Assembly (NCBI RefSeq): GCF_013409365.1
Contig: NZ_JACCBA010000001.1
Span: 6,634,001 to 6,698,000, forward strand
Direction of reading: 5' to 3'
Length of the DNA: 64,000 nt
From: Actinomadura luteofluorescens
Lineage (GTDB): Bacteria > Actinomycetota > Actinomycetes > Streptosporangiales > Streptosporangiaceae
Shown here: one piece after another, positions 1-8,204 of the stretch
Layout: each line of letters opens with the position of its first letter
How positions within the stretch are numbered: the first letter of the stretch is position 1
The notes under the pieces: model-generated
Seen by the model: only the letters and a program-made list of their open reading frames with translations
Databases searched by the model: none
Told to the model about the DNA's origin: nothing
Translations under genes and position numbers: made by a program

Positions 1-441
1 CGCGGCCACCGACAGGGGATCGATCTGCGCGACGGCGATGCCGAGGACGAGGTAGCGGGCGTCGTGGAACACCAGGAGCATCACCCCGGCGATCAGCGCC
101 GCCTTGATGACCACGCCGAGCGTGACGGCCACCAGCACGCCCCGGGCGTCCTGCCTGAGCGCCCCGAGGTCGATCTCGTGCGTGCTCCCGTACAGGCCGA
201 TCGCCAGCAGGAACCCGGCGAGCAGGGAGTACCAGGCCGAGCCCGCGAGATCACCCGGATGGACGAGGGCGCCCGCGCCGAGCCCGGCCATCGTGGCGAA
301 GAGCGCCCCGACGACGATGAGGGGAACGATCCGCGACAGCCGTTTCCACGTTGTGCGCGCACCCAAAAGGCGTACTCCGTTCCACGGGCCGGCGGCGCCT
401 TCGAGGGGCGCGCCGGCGTCCGGATCGACGGACCCCCTCAC
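1..441 (-). CDS. Cation:proton antiporter-like membrane protein, N-terminal part (runs off the window)
   Basis: The minus strand is open from a GTG at 441 to the window edge (147 codons, no stop). After about 40 hydrophilic residues come hydrophobic segments reading IVPLIVVGALFATMAGLGAG, WYSLLAGFLLAIGLYGS, VLVAVTLGVVIKAALIAGVM and YLVLGIAVAQIDPLSVAA. The last one carries a DP-x-S-V-A-A sequence resembling the Asp-Pro motif in the transmembrane core of monovalent cation/proton antiporters (CPA type). I infer an inner-membrane ion exchanger. The start is tentative: no good ribosome-binding site lies close to the GTG, and a purine-rich stretch is about 28 bases upstream. Without the C-terminal half the family is not certain. 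The 160 bases between this gene and the ABC transporter at 602 hold only its leader. Confidence 0.6.
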   Translation of the reverse strand, partial: MRGSVDPDAGAPLEGAAGPWNGVRLLGARTTWKRLSRIVPLIVVGALFATMAGLGAGALVHPGDLAGSAWYSLLAGFLLAIGLYGSTHEIDLGALRQDARGVLVAVTLGVVIKAALIAGVMLLVFHDARYLVLGIAVAQIDPLSVAA

Positions 442-601
442 CCGAGGACATCATAAAAAATGATCGCCTCCCCCGGAAACCCCGGCGCGATATCCCCCGA
501 CTTACCACCTGACCGAATCCGGCAACCTCCGCTGAAGTCAGATATGCCTGTTTCAGTCGCCCGAAATGCGTCCCGCGCGAGTGATGCGGGAAATGGACTA
601 C

Positions 602-2620
602 TCAGGAGGGAGGTCTCGGTTTCAGGTTCCTGACGGCTGATTTGGCGGCGAGGGCGCCGCCCTCGTCATCGCCCTGGCGGTAGGCCGATGCCTGCAGATC
701 GTAGAGTTCGGCGTACAGGCCGTCCCGTGCCATCAGGTCGTGGTGGGTGCCCTGCTCGGTGACGCGACCGGCGTCGAGGACGTAGACGCGGTCCGCGTGC
801 CGGACGCTCGCGAGCCGGTGGGTGATCAGCAGGACGGTGCGCCCGTGCCGCGCGGCATGCCGGCGGATCTGCTCGAACAAGTGGTGCTCGGCGCGGGCGT
901 CGAGCGCGGCGGTGGGCTCGTCGCAGATCAGCAGGGGCGCGTCCCGGTAGAAGCCGCGCGCGGCCGCCAGCCGCTGCCACTGCCCGCCCGACAGTTCGCA
1001 CCCGTCGGCGAAGCGCTTGTCCAGCAGGGTGTCGAGGCCGAGGGGCAGGGTGGCGATCACCTGGTCGGCGCCGGCCGCGGCCGCGGCCTCGTCGACGCCC
1101 GCCCGGACGCCCGCGGCGGCCAGGTCGTCGCCCATGGTGATGTTGTCGGCGGCGGTCATCGGCCAGTGGGTGTGGTCCTGGGCGACGACCGCGATGGCCC
1201 GCCGCAGCGCCTCGGGATCCAGGTCGCCCACGCGGGTGTCGTCCCAGCGGACGACGCCGCTCTGCGGGGCGTACAGGCCGGCGAGGATCTTGGCGAGGGT
1301 CGTCTTCCCCGAGCCGTTCTCCCCGACCAGGGCGACGATCTCCCCGCGGCCGAGCCGCACCGACACGCCGCGCAGCGAAGGCGCGTCGCTGTCGGGATAG
1401 GTGAAGGTCACCTCCTCGGCACGGATCTCCCCGAACGCGCGCAGCGCCTCGAGCTGCCTCTCCACGTCACCCGGTTCGCGGACGCCCGCGCGGGCTCCTC
1501 GCACGCGCCTTTCAGCGGTCTGGCAGTAGGCCATGTAGTCGCTGAAGTACAGGCCGTCCTCGTAGCAGCGGTTCAAGGCGTAGACGAGGTTGACCAGGGA
1601 GGTCTGCCCGGCGCGGATCGCCAGGACGGCCGTCCCGGCCACCGCGAGCGGCATCACGCCCCGCCACAGCAGCATCCCCAGCGCCGTGTACATCAGCGCC
1701 GTCGCGATCCCCTTGAGGACGTCGCCCCAGATCTGGGACATCGTCTGCCGGCGTGCCAGGTCGAGGAGCACGCGACGGGTGTGGGCGGCCAGCGCGGCGT
1801 ACTGGCGCAGCAGGAAGTCCCGGACGGTGAAGGAGCGGACCTCGGCGGCGTGGCGCCGCTCGGTCATCAGATCGGACATGATCCAGCTCCGCCGCCGCAC
1901 CTCCACCAGATCCAGCTGGGTCAGGTACCCCAGCCGGGCCGCGCGGACGGCCGCCCATCCCTCGGGCAGCGCGGTCAGCAGCAGCAGCGGCAGCAGCACC
2001 GGGTGCAGCACGCCGAGCGCGCCCGCCGCCGCCGCGACGCCGACGGCGGCGGTGAACAGGTCCACCGCGTTGTCGACCATGGACGGGGCCGAGTCCATGC
2101 CCCGCAGCCGGGCCCGGTGCAGGTCGTCCTGGAACTCGGCGTCGTCGAACGCCGCCAGCTCGATCGCGGTCGTCAGCTCGTACAGCTGCCGCTCGACGAT
2201 CTGCTCGACCTGCGGACGCAGCCGGGCCTGCGCCCACTGCGCCCCCGCCGAGAACGCCGCCCGGACCGTGATCGCCGCCCCCACCAGCACCAGCTCCGGC
2301 GCCGCGGCCCGCACCCGGTCCGGGGTCGGGCCCGCCGAGAACAGCGCGGTCAGCACCCCGGTGGTGGCCAGCAGGCCGAACGCGGTGAACACCCCGGCGG
2401 CCACGTTGAACGCGATCGTCGCGGCCAGGTCCCGCCTGCTCGCCCGCCACGCGAGCCGCATCACCTGCCCGATCAGCGTCGGCAGCCGCCGCGCCATGGT
2501 GAGCGTCCCGGTGCCCGACAGCTCTGCGGCCTTGCGGTACCACCGGTGCTCGCTCAACGCCGGCCCCAGGGCCGCTTCGACCGGGGGAGCGGCGCGCCCG
2601 CGCCGCAGCGGCAGCCTCAC
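602..2620 (-). CDS. ABC exporter half-transporter (fused permease and ATPase)
   Basis: 672 residues. A six-helix-type permease domain occupies roughly residues 60-350 and is followed by a complete nucleotide-binding domain: Walker A GENGSGKTTLAKIL, signature LSGGQWQRLAAARG, Walker B PLLICDEPTAALD and a switch histidine in LLITHRLASV. This layout is that of type IV exporters (MsbA/lipid or peptide exporter type), which work as dimers in the cytoplasmic membrane. The substrate cannot be read from the sequence. The start is GTG 2620; an internal ATG at 2497 (MARRLPTL) would remove a proline/arginine-rich 41-residue extension and is a reasonable alternative. The gene stands alone, divergent from the methyltransferase at 2873 across 252 bases in which I see no clear promoter. 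No partner subunit is nearby, so a homodimer is likely. Confidence 0.9.
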   Translation of the reverse strand: MRLPLRRGRAAPPVEAALGPALSEHRWYRKAAELSGTGTLTMARRLPTLIGQVMRLAWRASRRDLAATIAFNVAAGVFTAFGLLATTGVLTALFSAGPTPDRVRAAAPELVLVGAAITVRAAFSAGAQWAQARLRPQVEQIVERQLYELTTAIELAAFDDAEFQDDLHRARLRGMDSAPSMVDNAVDLFTAAVGVAAAAGALGVLHPVLLPLLLLTALPEGWAAVRAARLGYLTQLDLVEVRRRSWIMSDLMTERRHAAEVRSFTVRDFLLRQYAALAAHTRRVLLDLARRQTMSQIWGDVLKGIATALMYTALGMLLWRGVMPLAVAGTAVLAIRAGQTSLVNLVYALNRCYEDGLYFSDYMAYCQTAERRVRGARAGVREPGDVERQLEALRAFGEIRAEEVTFTYPDSDAPSLRGVSVRLGRGEIVALVGENGSGKTTLAKILAGLYAPQSGVVRWDDTRVGDLDPEALRRAIAVVAQDHTHWPMTAADNITMGDDLAAAGVRAGVDEAAAAAGADQVIATLPLGLDTLLDKRFADGCELSGGQWQRLAAARGFYRDAPLLICDEPTAALDARAEHHLFEQIRRHAARHGRTVLLITHRLASVRHADRVYVLDAGRVTEQGTHHDLMARDGLYAELYDLQASAYRQGDDEGGALAAKSAVRNLKPRPPS

Positions 2621-2872
2621 CGGCCCACCCCCGGGTTCGACGACGTCTCACGATCACCAGAGCGGGGGACACTGGACAACACGGAACCGGCCTCCAGACA
2701 AAGGGGGGACGGGTATCACCCTCTGCGCCGCACTAGCGCACGAGGAAGGGTTGCGGCGGTCTCTGGCCCCACGCCCCTGCGGCACAGTTCTCCACCCGCC
2801 GGGTAAGGCACGTGCGGGGAGGCGGGCGGCGGACACCGAAGTCTTCGAGGACGGCAGGAGGAGGCGGAAGCC

Positions 2873-3487
2873 GTGGACAGCGCGGGATGGGATCGCAGGT
2901 ATGCCGGTCACGAACTGGTGTGGTCGGCCGGGCCCAACCGGTGGGTCGAAGAGGTCGCGGCGGACCTGCCTGAGGGCACCGCCCTCGACCTGGCCGCCGG
3001 TGAGGGACGCAACGCGCTGTGGCTCGCCGAGCGCGGCTGGGAGGTCACAGCGGTCGACTTCTCCGCCGTCGGGCTCGAACGCGCCCGGTCGCTCGCCGCG
3101 CGGCGGCTCGGTGAGCACGCGGGCCGGGTCCGGCTGGTCGAGGCCGACCTGCGGGAGTACACCCCGGCACGCCAGGCCGCCGACCTCGTGATCGTCGCCT
3201 ACCTGCAGGTCGGCGAGCAGGTGCGCCGCCACGCCCTGCGCGCCGCCGCCGAGGCGGTGGCGCCCGGCGGGCTGCTGCTCGTCGTGGGGCACGACAGCGA
3301 CAACCTCGCGCACGGCGTCGGCGGGCCCCAGGACGCCGTCGCCCTGTACACCGCGCAGGACGCGGCGTCCGACATCGCGGGGACCGGTCTCCAGATCCTG
3401 CGGGCGGAGCCCAGAACGCGCGAGGTCGTCACCGACGAGGGCCCGCGCAGCGCCATCGACGCCTTCCTGCTCGCCCGCCGCCAATGA
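2873..3487 (+). CDS. Class I SAM-dependent methyltransferase
   Basis: 204 residues from GTG 2873, preceded by an AGGAGG ribosome-binding site. The N-terminal part contains the SAM-binding motif I LDLAAGEGRNALWLAERGW, followed by VTAVDFSAVGLERAR (acidic end of strand beta2) and VEADLREYTP. This order is that of TehB/SmtA-like methyltransferases (Methyltransf_25 type). The short length leaves little room for a substrate-binding insert, so it probably acts on a small molecule in the cytoplasm. The neighbours give no pathway. It converges on the DUF574 methyltransferase at 3574-4380 with 86 bases between the stops. Confidence 0.85.
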   Translation: MDSAGWDRRYAGHELVWSAGPNRWVEEVAADLPEGTALDLAAGEGRNALWLAERGWEVTAVDFSAVGLERARSLAARRLGEHAGRVRLVEADLREYTPARQAADLVIVAYLQVGEQVRRHALRAAAEAVAPGGLLLVVGHDSDNLAHGVGGPQDAVALYTAQDAASDIAGTGLQILRAEPRTREVVTDEGPRSAIDAFLLARRQ

Positions 3488-3573
3488 TCTCCCGACCCGG
3501 CCGGGCTCTGCGACCGCGTCGGCGGCGAGAATCCCCGTGCTGAATCCACCGGGCTCAGCGACTAAGGCCCGTG

Positions 3574-4380
3574 TCAGCCGATGCGGCCGATACCGCCATA
3601 AAGCCATTTTCCGACTTCGGCGGCCGGCTTGTCCGTCTCGTCGTCGTCTGGATTCCACGAATCGATGGTGACCAGGCCGGGGTCGACCAGCTCGAAGCCG
3701 TCGAAGAACAGTTCGATGTCTGTTCTGTCGCGGAAATAGATGGGGGTGGGGGTGGTCGCGTAGGCCCCCTCGATCTGCTCGACGGCCGCCGGGGCGTGCC
3801 CTTCCGTCGTCACATGGGTCGCGGCGAGATGGCTGCCCGGCGCCAGGGCCGCGCGCAGGGGCGCCATGACGTCCTCCCGCTCGTCCAGGGTGAGGAAGTG
3901 GGTCATGGCGATCATCAGCACGCCGACCGGGGCGGCGAAGTCGATCAGCCCGGTCCCGCGGGCGTGGTCGAGGACCTCGGCGGGGCGGCGCATGTCGGCC
4001 TGGGCGACGGTGGTGTGCTCGTTGGTCGCGAGCAGCGCCCGCCCGTGCACCAGGACCACCGGATCGCTGTCGACGTACACGACGCGGGCGTCCGGGACGA
4101 TCTCGTGGGCGATCTCGTGGGTGTTGCCGACGGTCGGCAGCCCGGAGCCGATGTCGAGGAACTGACGGATCCCCCGGCGCGCCATGTACCGCACGGAGCG
4201 GCGCAGGAACGAGCGGTTCTCCAGGGCGAGCTCGCCGATCTCCGGCATGGCCCGCGCGACCCTGTCCGCGGCGTCCCGGTCGACCTGGAAGTTGTCTTTC
4301 CCGTGCAGGTAGTAGTCGTACATGCGGGCCACGCTCGGCCGGGTGAGATCGATTTCCGGGGACAGCCCATCCTCGGCCAC
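3574..4380 (-). CDS. DUF574 S-adenosyl methyltransferase (Methyltransf_19)
   Basis: 268 residues. It shows the family hallmarks in order: DLTRPSVARMYDYYLHGKDN near the N-terminus, RSFLRRSVRYMARRGIRQFLD, the SAM loop DIGSGLPTVGNTHEIA, and YVDSDPVVLVHGRALL. This family (PF04672) is strongly expanded in filamentous actinomycetes and most members have no known substrate. The GTG start at 4380 has a GGAGG site six bases upstream. An AT-rich stretch (AAATTATTAA on the plus strand, 4403-4412) just upstream of the start is the most promoter-like segment. The gene supports the assignment of the window to actinomycetes. Family assignment is firm, function unknown. Confidence 0.92.
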   Translation of the reverse strand: MAEDGLSPEIDLTRPSVARMYDYYLHGKDNFQVDRDAADRVARAMPEIGELALENRSFLRRSVRYMARRGIRQFLDIGSGLPTVGNTHEIAHEIVPDARVVYVDSDPVVLVHGRALLATNEHTTVAQADMRRPAEVLDHARGTGLIDFAAPVGVLMIAMTHFLTLDEREDVMAPLRAALAPGSHLAATHVTTEGHAPAAVEQIEGAYATTPTPIYFRDRTDIELFFDGFELVDPGLVTIDSWNPDDDETDKPAAEVGKWLYGGIGRIG

Positions 4381-4515
4381 GTACGACCTCCACCCAAGAT
4401 CAAATTATTAACGGAGCAAGACTAGCCCGGGAAAGACGCGGTGGCCAAGTCCGGCCGCGGCTTTCGGGTTGACAGCCTTTCGGACAGGCGGGGCAGGGTG
4501 GCCGAAAGGTCGGCG

Positions 4516-5433
4516 TCAATCCGGCGGCTTCCGCTGGAACCGTGGTTCATGGTCGGTACTCCGATGCCTGCGTCGGGGCAGCCCGGCCGATTCCTGGTAG
4601 GGAATGCCCTGGTGCGGGGGAGGCGCCGACCGCGAGCGGATGCCCTCCTCCGGGTGTCCTGGCGGGTGGTCGGTGGGCCCGCTCCTGGGTTCCGGGTCGG
4701 GGACGGCCTCGGATCCTTCGGCGAGGAGCGGCTCGACGGTGGCCAGACCGTCGGCGATGAGGGTGGCGAGGTCGCTCATGACCGGGAACAGGCCGCGTCC
4801 GAGCGCGAAGGCGATGTCGCGGGGCGTCCGGCGGCCGTTGACCCTGGCGAGCAGCTCCTGGCGCTGGGCGTTGACGGGTACGGCCCCCGCGGGCCGCGCG
4901 GTGCGCGGTCTGGACCGTATGGACAGGCCGAGCGCGGCCCAGGAGTGGGCGAGATCGAGCCGGCGGCGGATCTCGCGGATGGCGCGTTCGGCGTCCAGAC
5001 CGGGGTCGGACGCGAGCAGCGGGGCGGGGTCGTCCGGGTCGGCGGTGCAGGTGCGGACCCCGCACAGCGCCATGGCGAACAGCGCGTCGGCGACCGCGGC
5101 GCGGGTGATGACCTGCACGCCGGCGTCGCCCAGGAGCCCGCGCGCGACCAGTTCGCGCTCCAGCCGGCCCTCGGGGGCTCCGGCGGTGAAGGCGGCGCTC
5201 CAGTCGGCTTCGCTGATGCGTCCCGACCGCAGCAGCAACGGTTCGGGTCCCGGCGCGGCGGGGGTGGAGGCGGCCACCACCAGGCCGTCACGCATGCTCA
5301 CCGTGCCTCCGGGGGACCCGTCCATGCGCAGCGTTCCGGTGAACCGCTGCCGGCCGCGCCGGGTCAGTGCCGAGGTCAGCACGCCCGCGTGGTCGCGCCC
5401 GCGTTCTCCCAAAGGCTGCGCTTCTGATGCCAT
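4516..5433 (-). CDS. DUF4388-like protein of a roadblock-type locus
   Basis: 305 residues from ATG 5433, which has a GAGAAGGGA ribosome-binding site; the frame is open further upstream but that part looks non-coding. After a short linker the sequence reads LTSALTRRGRQRFTGTLRMDG, GGTVSMRDGLVVAAS and RSGRISEADWSAAF, then ELVARGLLGDAGVQVITRAAVADALFAM. This alternation of a small beta domain and a bundle with paired lines ending in hydrophobics is how DUF4388/PATAN-type proteins read. Such proteins occur with MglA/MglB-like small GTPase and roadblock systems. The C-terminus (last 60 residues) is proline/arginine-rich and disordered. It is divergent from two roadblock genes, which supports a regulatory role with them. 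No enzyme motif is visible. Confidence 0.6.
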   Translation of the reverse strand: MASEAQPLGERGRDHAGVLTSALTRRGRQRFTGTLRMDGSPGGTVSMRDGLVVAASTPAAPGPEPLLLRSGRISEADWSAAFTAGAPEGRLERELVARGLLGDAGVQVITRAAVADALFAMALCGVRTCTADPDDPAPLLASDPGLDAERAIREIRRRLDLAHSWAALGLSIRSRPRTARPAGAVPVNAQRQELLARVNGRRTPRDIAFALGRGLFPVMSDLATLIADGLATVEPLLAEGSEAVPDPEPRSGPTDHPPGHPEEGIRSRSAPPPHQGIPYQESAGLPRRRHRSTDHEPRFQRKPPD

Positions 5434-5517
5434 TTGTCCCTTCTCGCCTTCTTCGGAGGCACCGGGCGCCCCTTCCAGTGGTCGCGATGCCGGATCGGCG
5501 GAATCCGGGTCTGCTGG

Positions 5518-5545
5518 TTGGGGGCGCCCGTTCGCGGGATATATT
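5518..5545 (+). promoter_or_regulatory. Sigma-70-type promoter candidate for the roadblock genes
   Basis: TTGGGG (5518-5523), a 16-base spacer and TATATT (5540-5545) precede the start codon at 5579 by about 33 bases. It is the only AT-rich hexamer in the divergent intergenic region 5434-5578. The assignment rests on consensus similarity only. Confidence 0.45.
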
Positions 5546-5578
5546 AGCGTCCCAAATATGCAATTCGTCGGGAGTGGT

Positions 5579-5944
5579 ATGAACATCGAAACGGCGCTCA
5601 AGGAAGCCATGGCCGTCGAGGGCGCGATCGGCGTGGCCCTCGTCGACTATGACAGCGGCATGTCCCTTGGGTCGCTGGGAGGTGGCCCCGAACTCGACAT
5701 GGACGTCGCGGCCGCCGGCAACACCGAGCTCGTGCGCGCCAAGGTGCGCACGCTGGAATCGCTCGGGATCGAGGACTCCATCGAGGACGTCCTCGTCACC
5801 CTGCAGCGGCAGTACCACCTGATCCGCATCCTCGGAAGCGGCCACGGCAAGCTGTTCCTCTACCTCGTCCTCAACCGGGAACGCGCCAACCTGGCGCTCG
5901 CCCGGCACCACCTGCGGCGCATCGAAGCCGAACTCAGCGTCTGA
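5579..5944 (+). CDS. Roadblock/LC7-like small protein
   Basis: 121 residues from ATG 5579 with a GGGAGTGG site directly upstream; an earlier in-frame ATG at 5558 lacks one. The fold signature is NIETALKEAMAVEGAIGVAL with VDYDSGMSLGSLGG, then a long amphipathic helix and LIRILGSGHGKLFLYLVLNR. This alternating pattern is that of roadblock/LC7 proteins, which dimerise and act as regulators or GTPase-activating partners of Ras-like GTPases (MglB type). No GTPase gene lies in the window, so a partner must be elsewhere. The next gene (5983) encodes a second roadblock protein 38 bases downstream, presumably in the same transcript. Confidence 0.7.
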   Translation: MNIETALKEAMAVEGAIGVALVDYDSGMSLGSLGGGPELDMDVAAAGNTELVRAKVRTLESLGIEDSIEDVLVTLQRQYHLIRILGSGHGKLFLYLVLNRERANLALARHHLRRIEAELSV

Positions 5945-5982
5945 CCGCGTCTCCGTCTCGGGGCGAACTAGGGGGAACGGGT

Positions 5983-6348
5983 ATGCGCGAAGCCGTGCTG
6001 GAGGAACTGCGCACACTGCGCGGCCAGGTCGTGGGCGTCACTGACGCGGCCGTGGCGTCGGTGGACGGGATGCTGGTGGCCTCCGACACCGACGAGGTCC
6101 GGCCCGACGTCCTGGCGGCGCTGGCCGCGGCGTCGCTGGGCCTCGGCCGCAGCGCGGGGAACGAGGTCGGCATGGGCGAGCTGCGCGAGGTGGTGACCCG
6201 CTGCCAGAGCGGCCATATCGTCGTCTACGCCGTCCGGCGCACGGGCCTGCTGGTCGTGCTGGGCGACGAGGGGCTGGACATCGCCGACCTGCATCTGCGG
6301 TCCCGGGCCACCGTGGACCGCCTCGGCACCATCCTCGAACAGAACTGA
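5983..6348 (+). CDS. Roadblock/LC7 domain protein
   Basis: 121 residues. MREAVLEELRTLRGQVVGVT, AAVASVDGMLVASDT and a second half with HIVVYAVRRTGLLVVLGDEG give the canonical roadblock alternation of helix, hairpin and helix. In Streptomyces-type conservons such a protein (CvnB) sits with a histidine kinase (CvnA), a DUF742 protein (CvnC) and a GTPase (CvnD). None of those is present here, so this is a stand-alone pair with the gene at 5579. A purine-rich AGGGGGAACGGG precedes the ATG. It converges with the DUF4386 gene at 6362 with 13 bases between the stops. Confidence 0.82.
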   Translation: MREAVLEELRTLRGQVVGVTDAAVASVDGMLVASDTDEVRPDVLAALAAASLGLGRSAGNEVGMGELREVVTRCQSGHIVVYAVRRTGLLVVLGDEGLDIADLHLRSRATVDRLGTILEQN

Positions 6349-6361
6349 CCCGGCAGGCCCG

Positions 6362-7081
6362 TCACGCTGTGTCGGGCTCCTGCGAGACCTTGGGAGCCGT
6401 TTCCGTGACCGGAGAGGCTGAGCGGACGCCCTTGGTGACGAGCCAAATGCCCAGGGACGCTTCCCAGACGATTTCCGGTGCCGTGAACAAGAAGTTCACC
6501 GGGGACTGCTGCTCGTAGACGCCGAACAGGACGGCGGTCGCGGTCGCGCAGGCGATAGGCCCGCCGACGACCCCGATGAGCGCCATGGGGCGTGGCACCA
6601 GGCCCGACCTGTACATCAGGTAGCCCAGCAGCAGCCCGTTGCCGAAGCCCGCGCAGAAGGCGGGGCCGAGCAGGAACGTCTGGTCCTTCAACGCCACGAG
6701 TGACCGGCCGACCAGAACGGCGTCGGCCCCGTCCCCGCCCGCCAGGTCCTGCCGCAGCGCCACGACGGCGAGCACGCTGACGACCCCCATCACGATGACG
6801 GTCGATTCGAGGATTCGCGTGCCGATGTAGCCGAGGGCGATGCTCTCGCTCTGCCTCTTCAAGAGGGGGAACAGCACGACCGCGGTGGCGATGTTCGCGA
6901 CGGCGGTCAGGATCTCGAGAAGGGCTCCGAAGCGCACCTGCGTGTCCGCGCCCGCTCCCACGATGTAGTTCGCGTCGTTGAGGACCGGGTCGTAGAGCAG
7001 CACCGCCGGGATCGAGAGGACGAAGGTGAGGATGAACCAGACACCGGCGATCCTGGCCCTCCGCTGAGCGGCTTCCGGCAT
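6362..7081 (-). CDS. DUF4386 family membrane protein
   Basis: About 239 residues from ATG 7081 (a GTG seven codons upstream is possible). At least six hydrophobic segments are visible, starting RIAGVWFILTFVLSIPAVLL and ending VWEASLGIWLVTKG. The conserved FGALLEILTAVANIATAVVL and GPAFCAGFGNGLLLGYLMYR blocks match DUF4386 proteins, which are integral membrane proteins of unknown function common in actinobacteria and bacilli. No transporter motif can be recognised. The charged tail is short (about 20 residues). The gene is a single transcription unit that starts close to, and divergent from, the SRPBCC gene at 7246. Confidence 0.78.
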   Translation of the reverse strand: MPEAAQRRARIAGVWFILTFVLSIPAVLLYDPVLNDANYIVGAGADTQVRFGALLEILTAVANIATAVVLFPLLKRQSESIALGYIGTRILESTVIVMGVVSVLAVVALRQDLAGGDGADAVLVGRSLVALKDQTFLLGPAFCAGFGNGLLLGYLMYRSGLVPRPMALIGVVGGPIACATATAVLFGVYEQQSPVNFLFTAPEIVWEASLGIWLVTKGVRSASPVTETAPKVSQEPDTA

Positions 7082-7245
7082 CAGGGACTCGGTCGTTTCC
7101 ACACGGTTAGAGAACCACGCCGAACGGGCGTTGTCCCCACCCTCCGGTGGCCGGTTCACGCCGGGCCTCGGCCACAGGGCGACGGCGCCGCCCCGAGGGC
7201 ACCCGGTTGGGCGACGCCGGCCCGGCGCGGTGAAAGGATGACGGC

Positions 7246-7686
7246 ATGGGACAAGTCGTGGTGACCGCGGAGAGAACGCTGAAAGCAAGCCCGGACCAGG
7301 TGCTCGGAGCGCTCGGCGATTACACGGGAGTGCGATCCCGCATGCTGACGGAGCATTTCAGCGAGTACGAAGTGCGGGAAGGCGGCCAGGGCGACGGCAC
7401 GGTCGTGCACTGGAAGCTGGCGGCCACCAGCAAGCGGGTGCGCGACTGCCTCTTCACCGTGACCACCCCCACCAGTGACCGCCTGGTCGAGAAGGACGCC
7501 AACTCCTCGATGGTCACCACGTGGACGGTCACCCCGGCTCCCGAGGGCGCGCGCGTCGACGTCACCACCACCTGGGACGGAGCGGGCGGCATCGGGGGCT
7601 TCTTCGAGCGGACCTTCGCGCCCAAGGGCCTCCGGCGCATCTACGACGCCCAGCTCGCCAAGCTGGACGCCGTCCTGGGCTCGTGA
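7246..7686 (+). CDS. SRPBCC family protein (polyketide-cyclase/START-like fold)
   Basis: 146 residues. It begins with a beta strand and helix, VVVTAERTLKASPDQVLGAL, continues with YEVREGGQGDGTVVHWKL and ends in a long C-terminal helix, the typical order of the SRPBCC ligand-binding fold. These small cytoplasmic proteins bind hydrophobic ligands or act in lipid and polyketide metabolism; no catalytic residues are assignable. A GAAAGG site lies upstream of ATG 7246. Its stop codon overlaps the NUDIX start (GTGA at 7683-7686), so the two are translationally coupled. Confidence 0.82.
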   Translation: MGQVVVTAERTLKASPDQVLGALGDYTGVRSRMLTEHFSEYEVREGGQGDGTVVHWKLAATSKRVRDCLFTVTTPTSDRLVEKDANSSMVTTWTVTPAPEGARVDVTTTWDGAGGIGGFFERTFAPKGLRRIYDAQLAKLDAVLGS

Positions 7687-8198
7687 CCAGCATGCCGGCC
7701 GACGAGGTCTACCGGCGGCGCAGCGCCCGCGTCTTCCTGGTGGACGACACCGACCGCGTCCTGCTGTTCCGCTGGCCGAAGGTCGCGGGCGAGCCCGAGG
7801 CGGGCCACTGCTGGATCACTCCGGGCGGAGGCGTCGAGCCGGGCGAGAGCCTGCGCGTGGCCGCGGCCCGCGAGCTGCGCGAGGAGACCGGCCTGATCGT
7901 CTCCCCCGACGACCTCGGCCCCCAGGTCGCCACGGCCTCCGGCCACGCGGACCTCGGCTGGGCCCGTGGCCTGTTCCGGGACGACTTCTTCCTGCTCCGC
8001 ACGCCCGCCCGCGATATCGACACCGCGGGGTTCACCCCCGTCGAACGCGAGCACGTCAGCGCCCACCGCTGGTGGTCGCTCGGGGAACTGGCGAGCGCGG
8101 AAGAACCGGTCTATCCGCTCAAGCTCGCGGAACTCCTCACGGACCTCCTCGCGGGCCGCACGGTGACCGCGCCGGTCCGCCTCCCCTGGCACCACTGA
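7683..8198 (+). CDS. NUDIX hydrolase
   Basis: 171 residues from GTG 7683, which overlaps the preceding stop; an ATG three codons later is an alternative. The Nudix box is complete: GGVEPGESLRVAAARELREE followed by TGL, giving the G-x5-E-x7-R-E-x2-E-E-x-G-U pattern that binds the divalent metal. The protein hydrolyses a nucleoside diphosphate linked to some moiety X; the substrate is not predictable from the sequence. Coupling to the SRPBCC gene suggests co-expression, but no pathway is evident. It converges with the VOC gene at 8205. Confidence 0.9.
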   Translation: MTSMPADEVYRRRSARVFLVDDTDRVLLFRWPKVAGEPEAGHCWITPGGGVEPGESLRVAAARELREETGLIVSPDDLGPQVATASGHADLGWARGLFRDDFFLLRTPARDIDTAGFTPVEREHVSAHRWWSLGELASAEEPVYPLKLAELLTDLLAGRTVTAPVRLPWHH

Positions 8199-8204
8199 GC
8201 GGCT

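Noticed and set aside
740..2806. Long open frame on the plus strand antisense to the ABC exporter
   Set aside because: The opposite strand encodes a complete ABC transporter with all motifs; this frame has no domain and arises from high GC content.
4469..4474. TTGACA promoter element on the plus strand
   Set aside because: No -10 element at 16-18 bases and no plus-strand gene follows.
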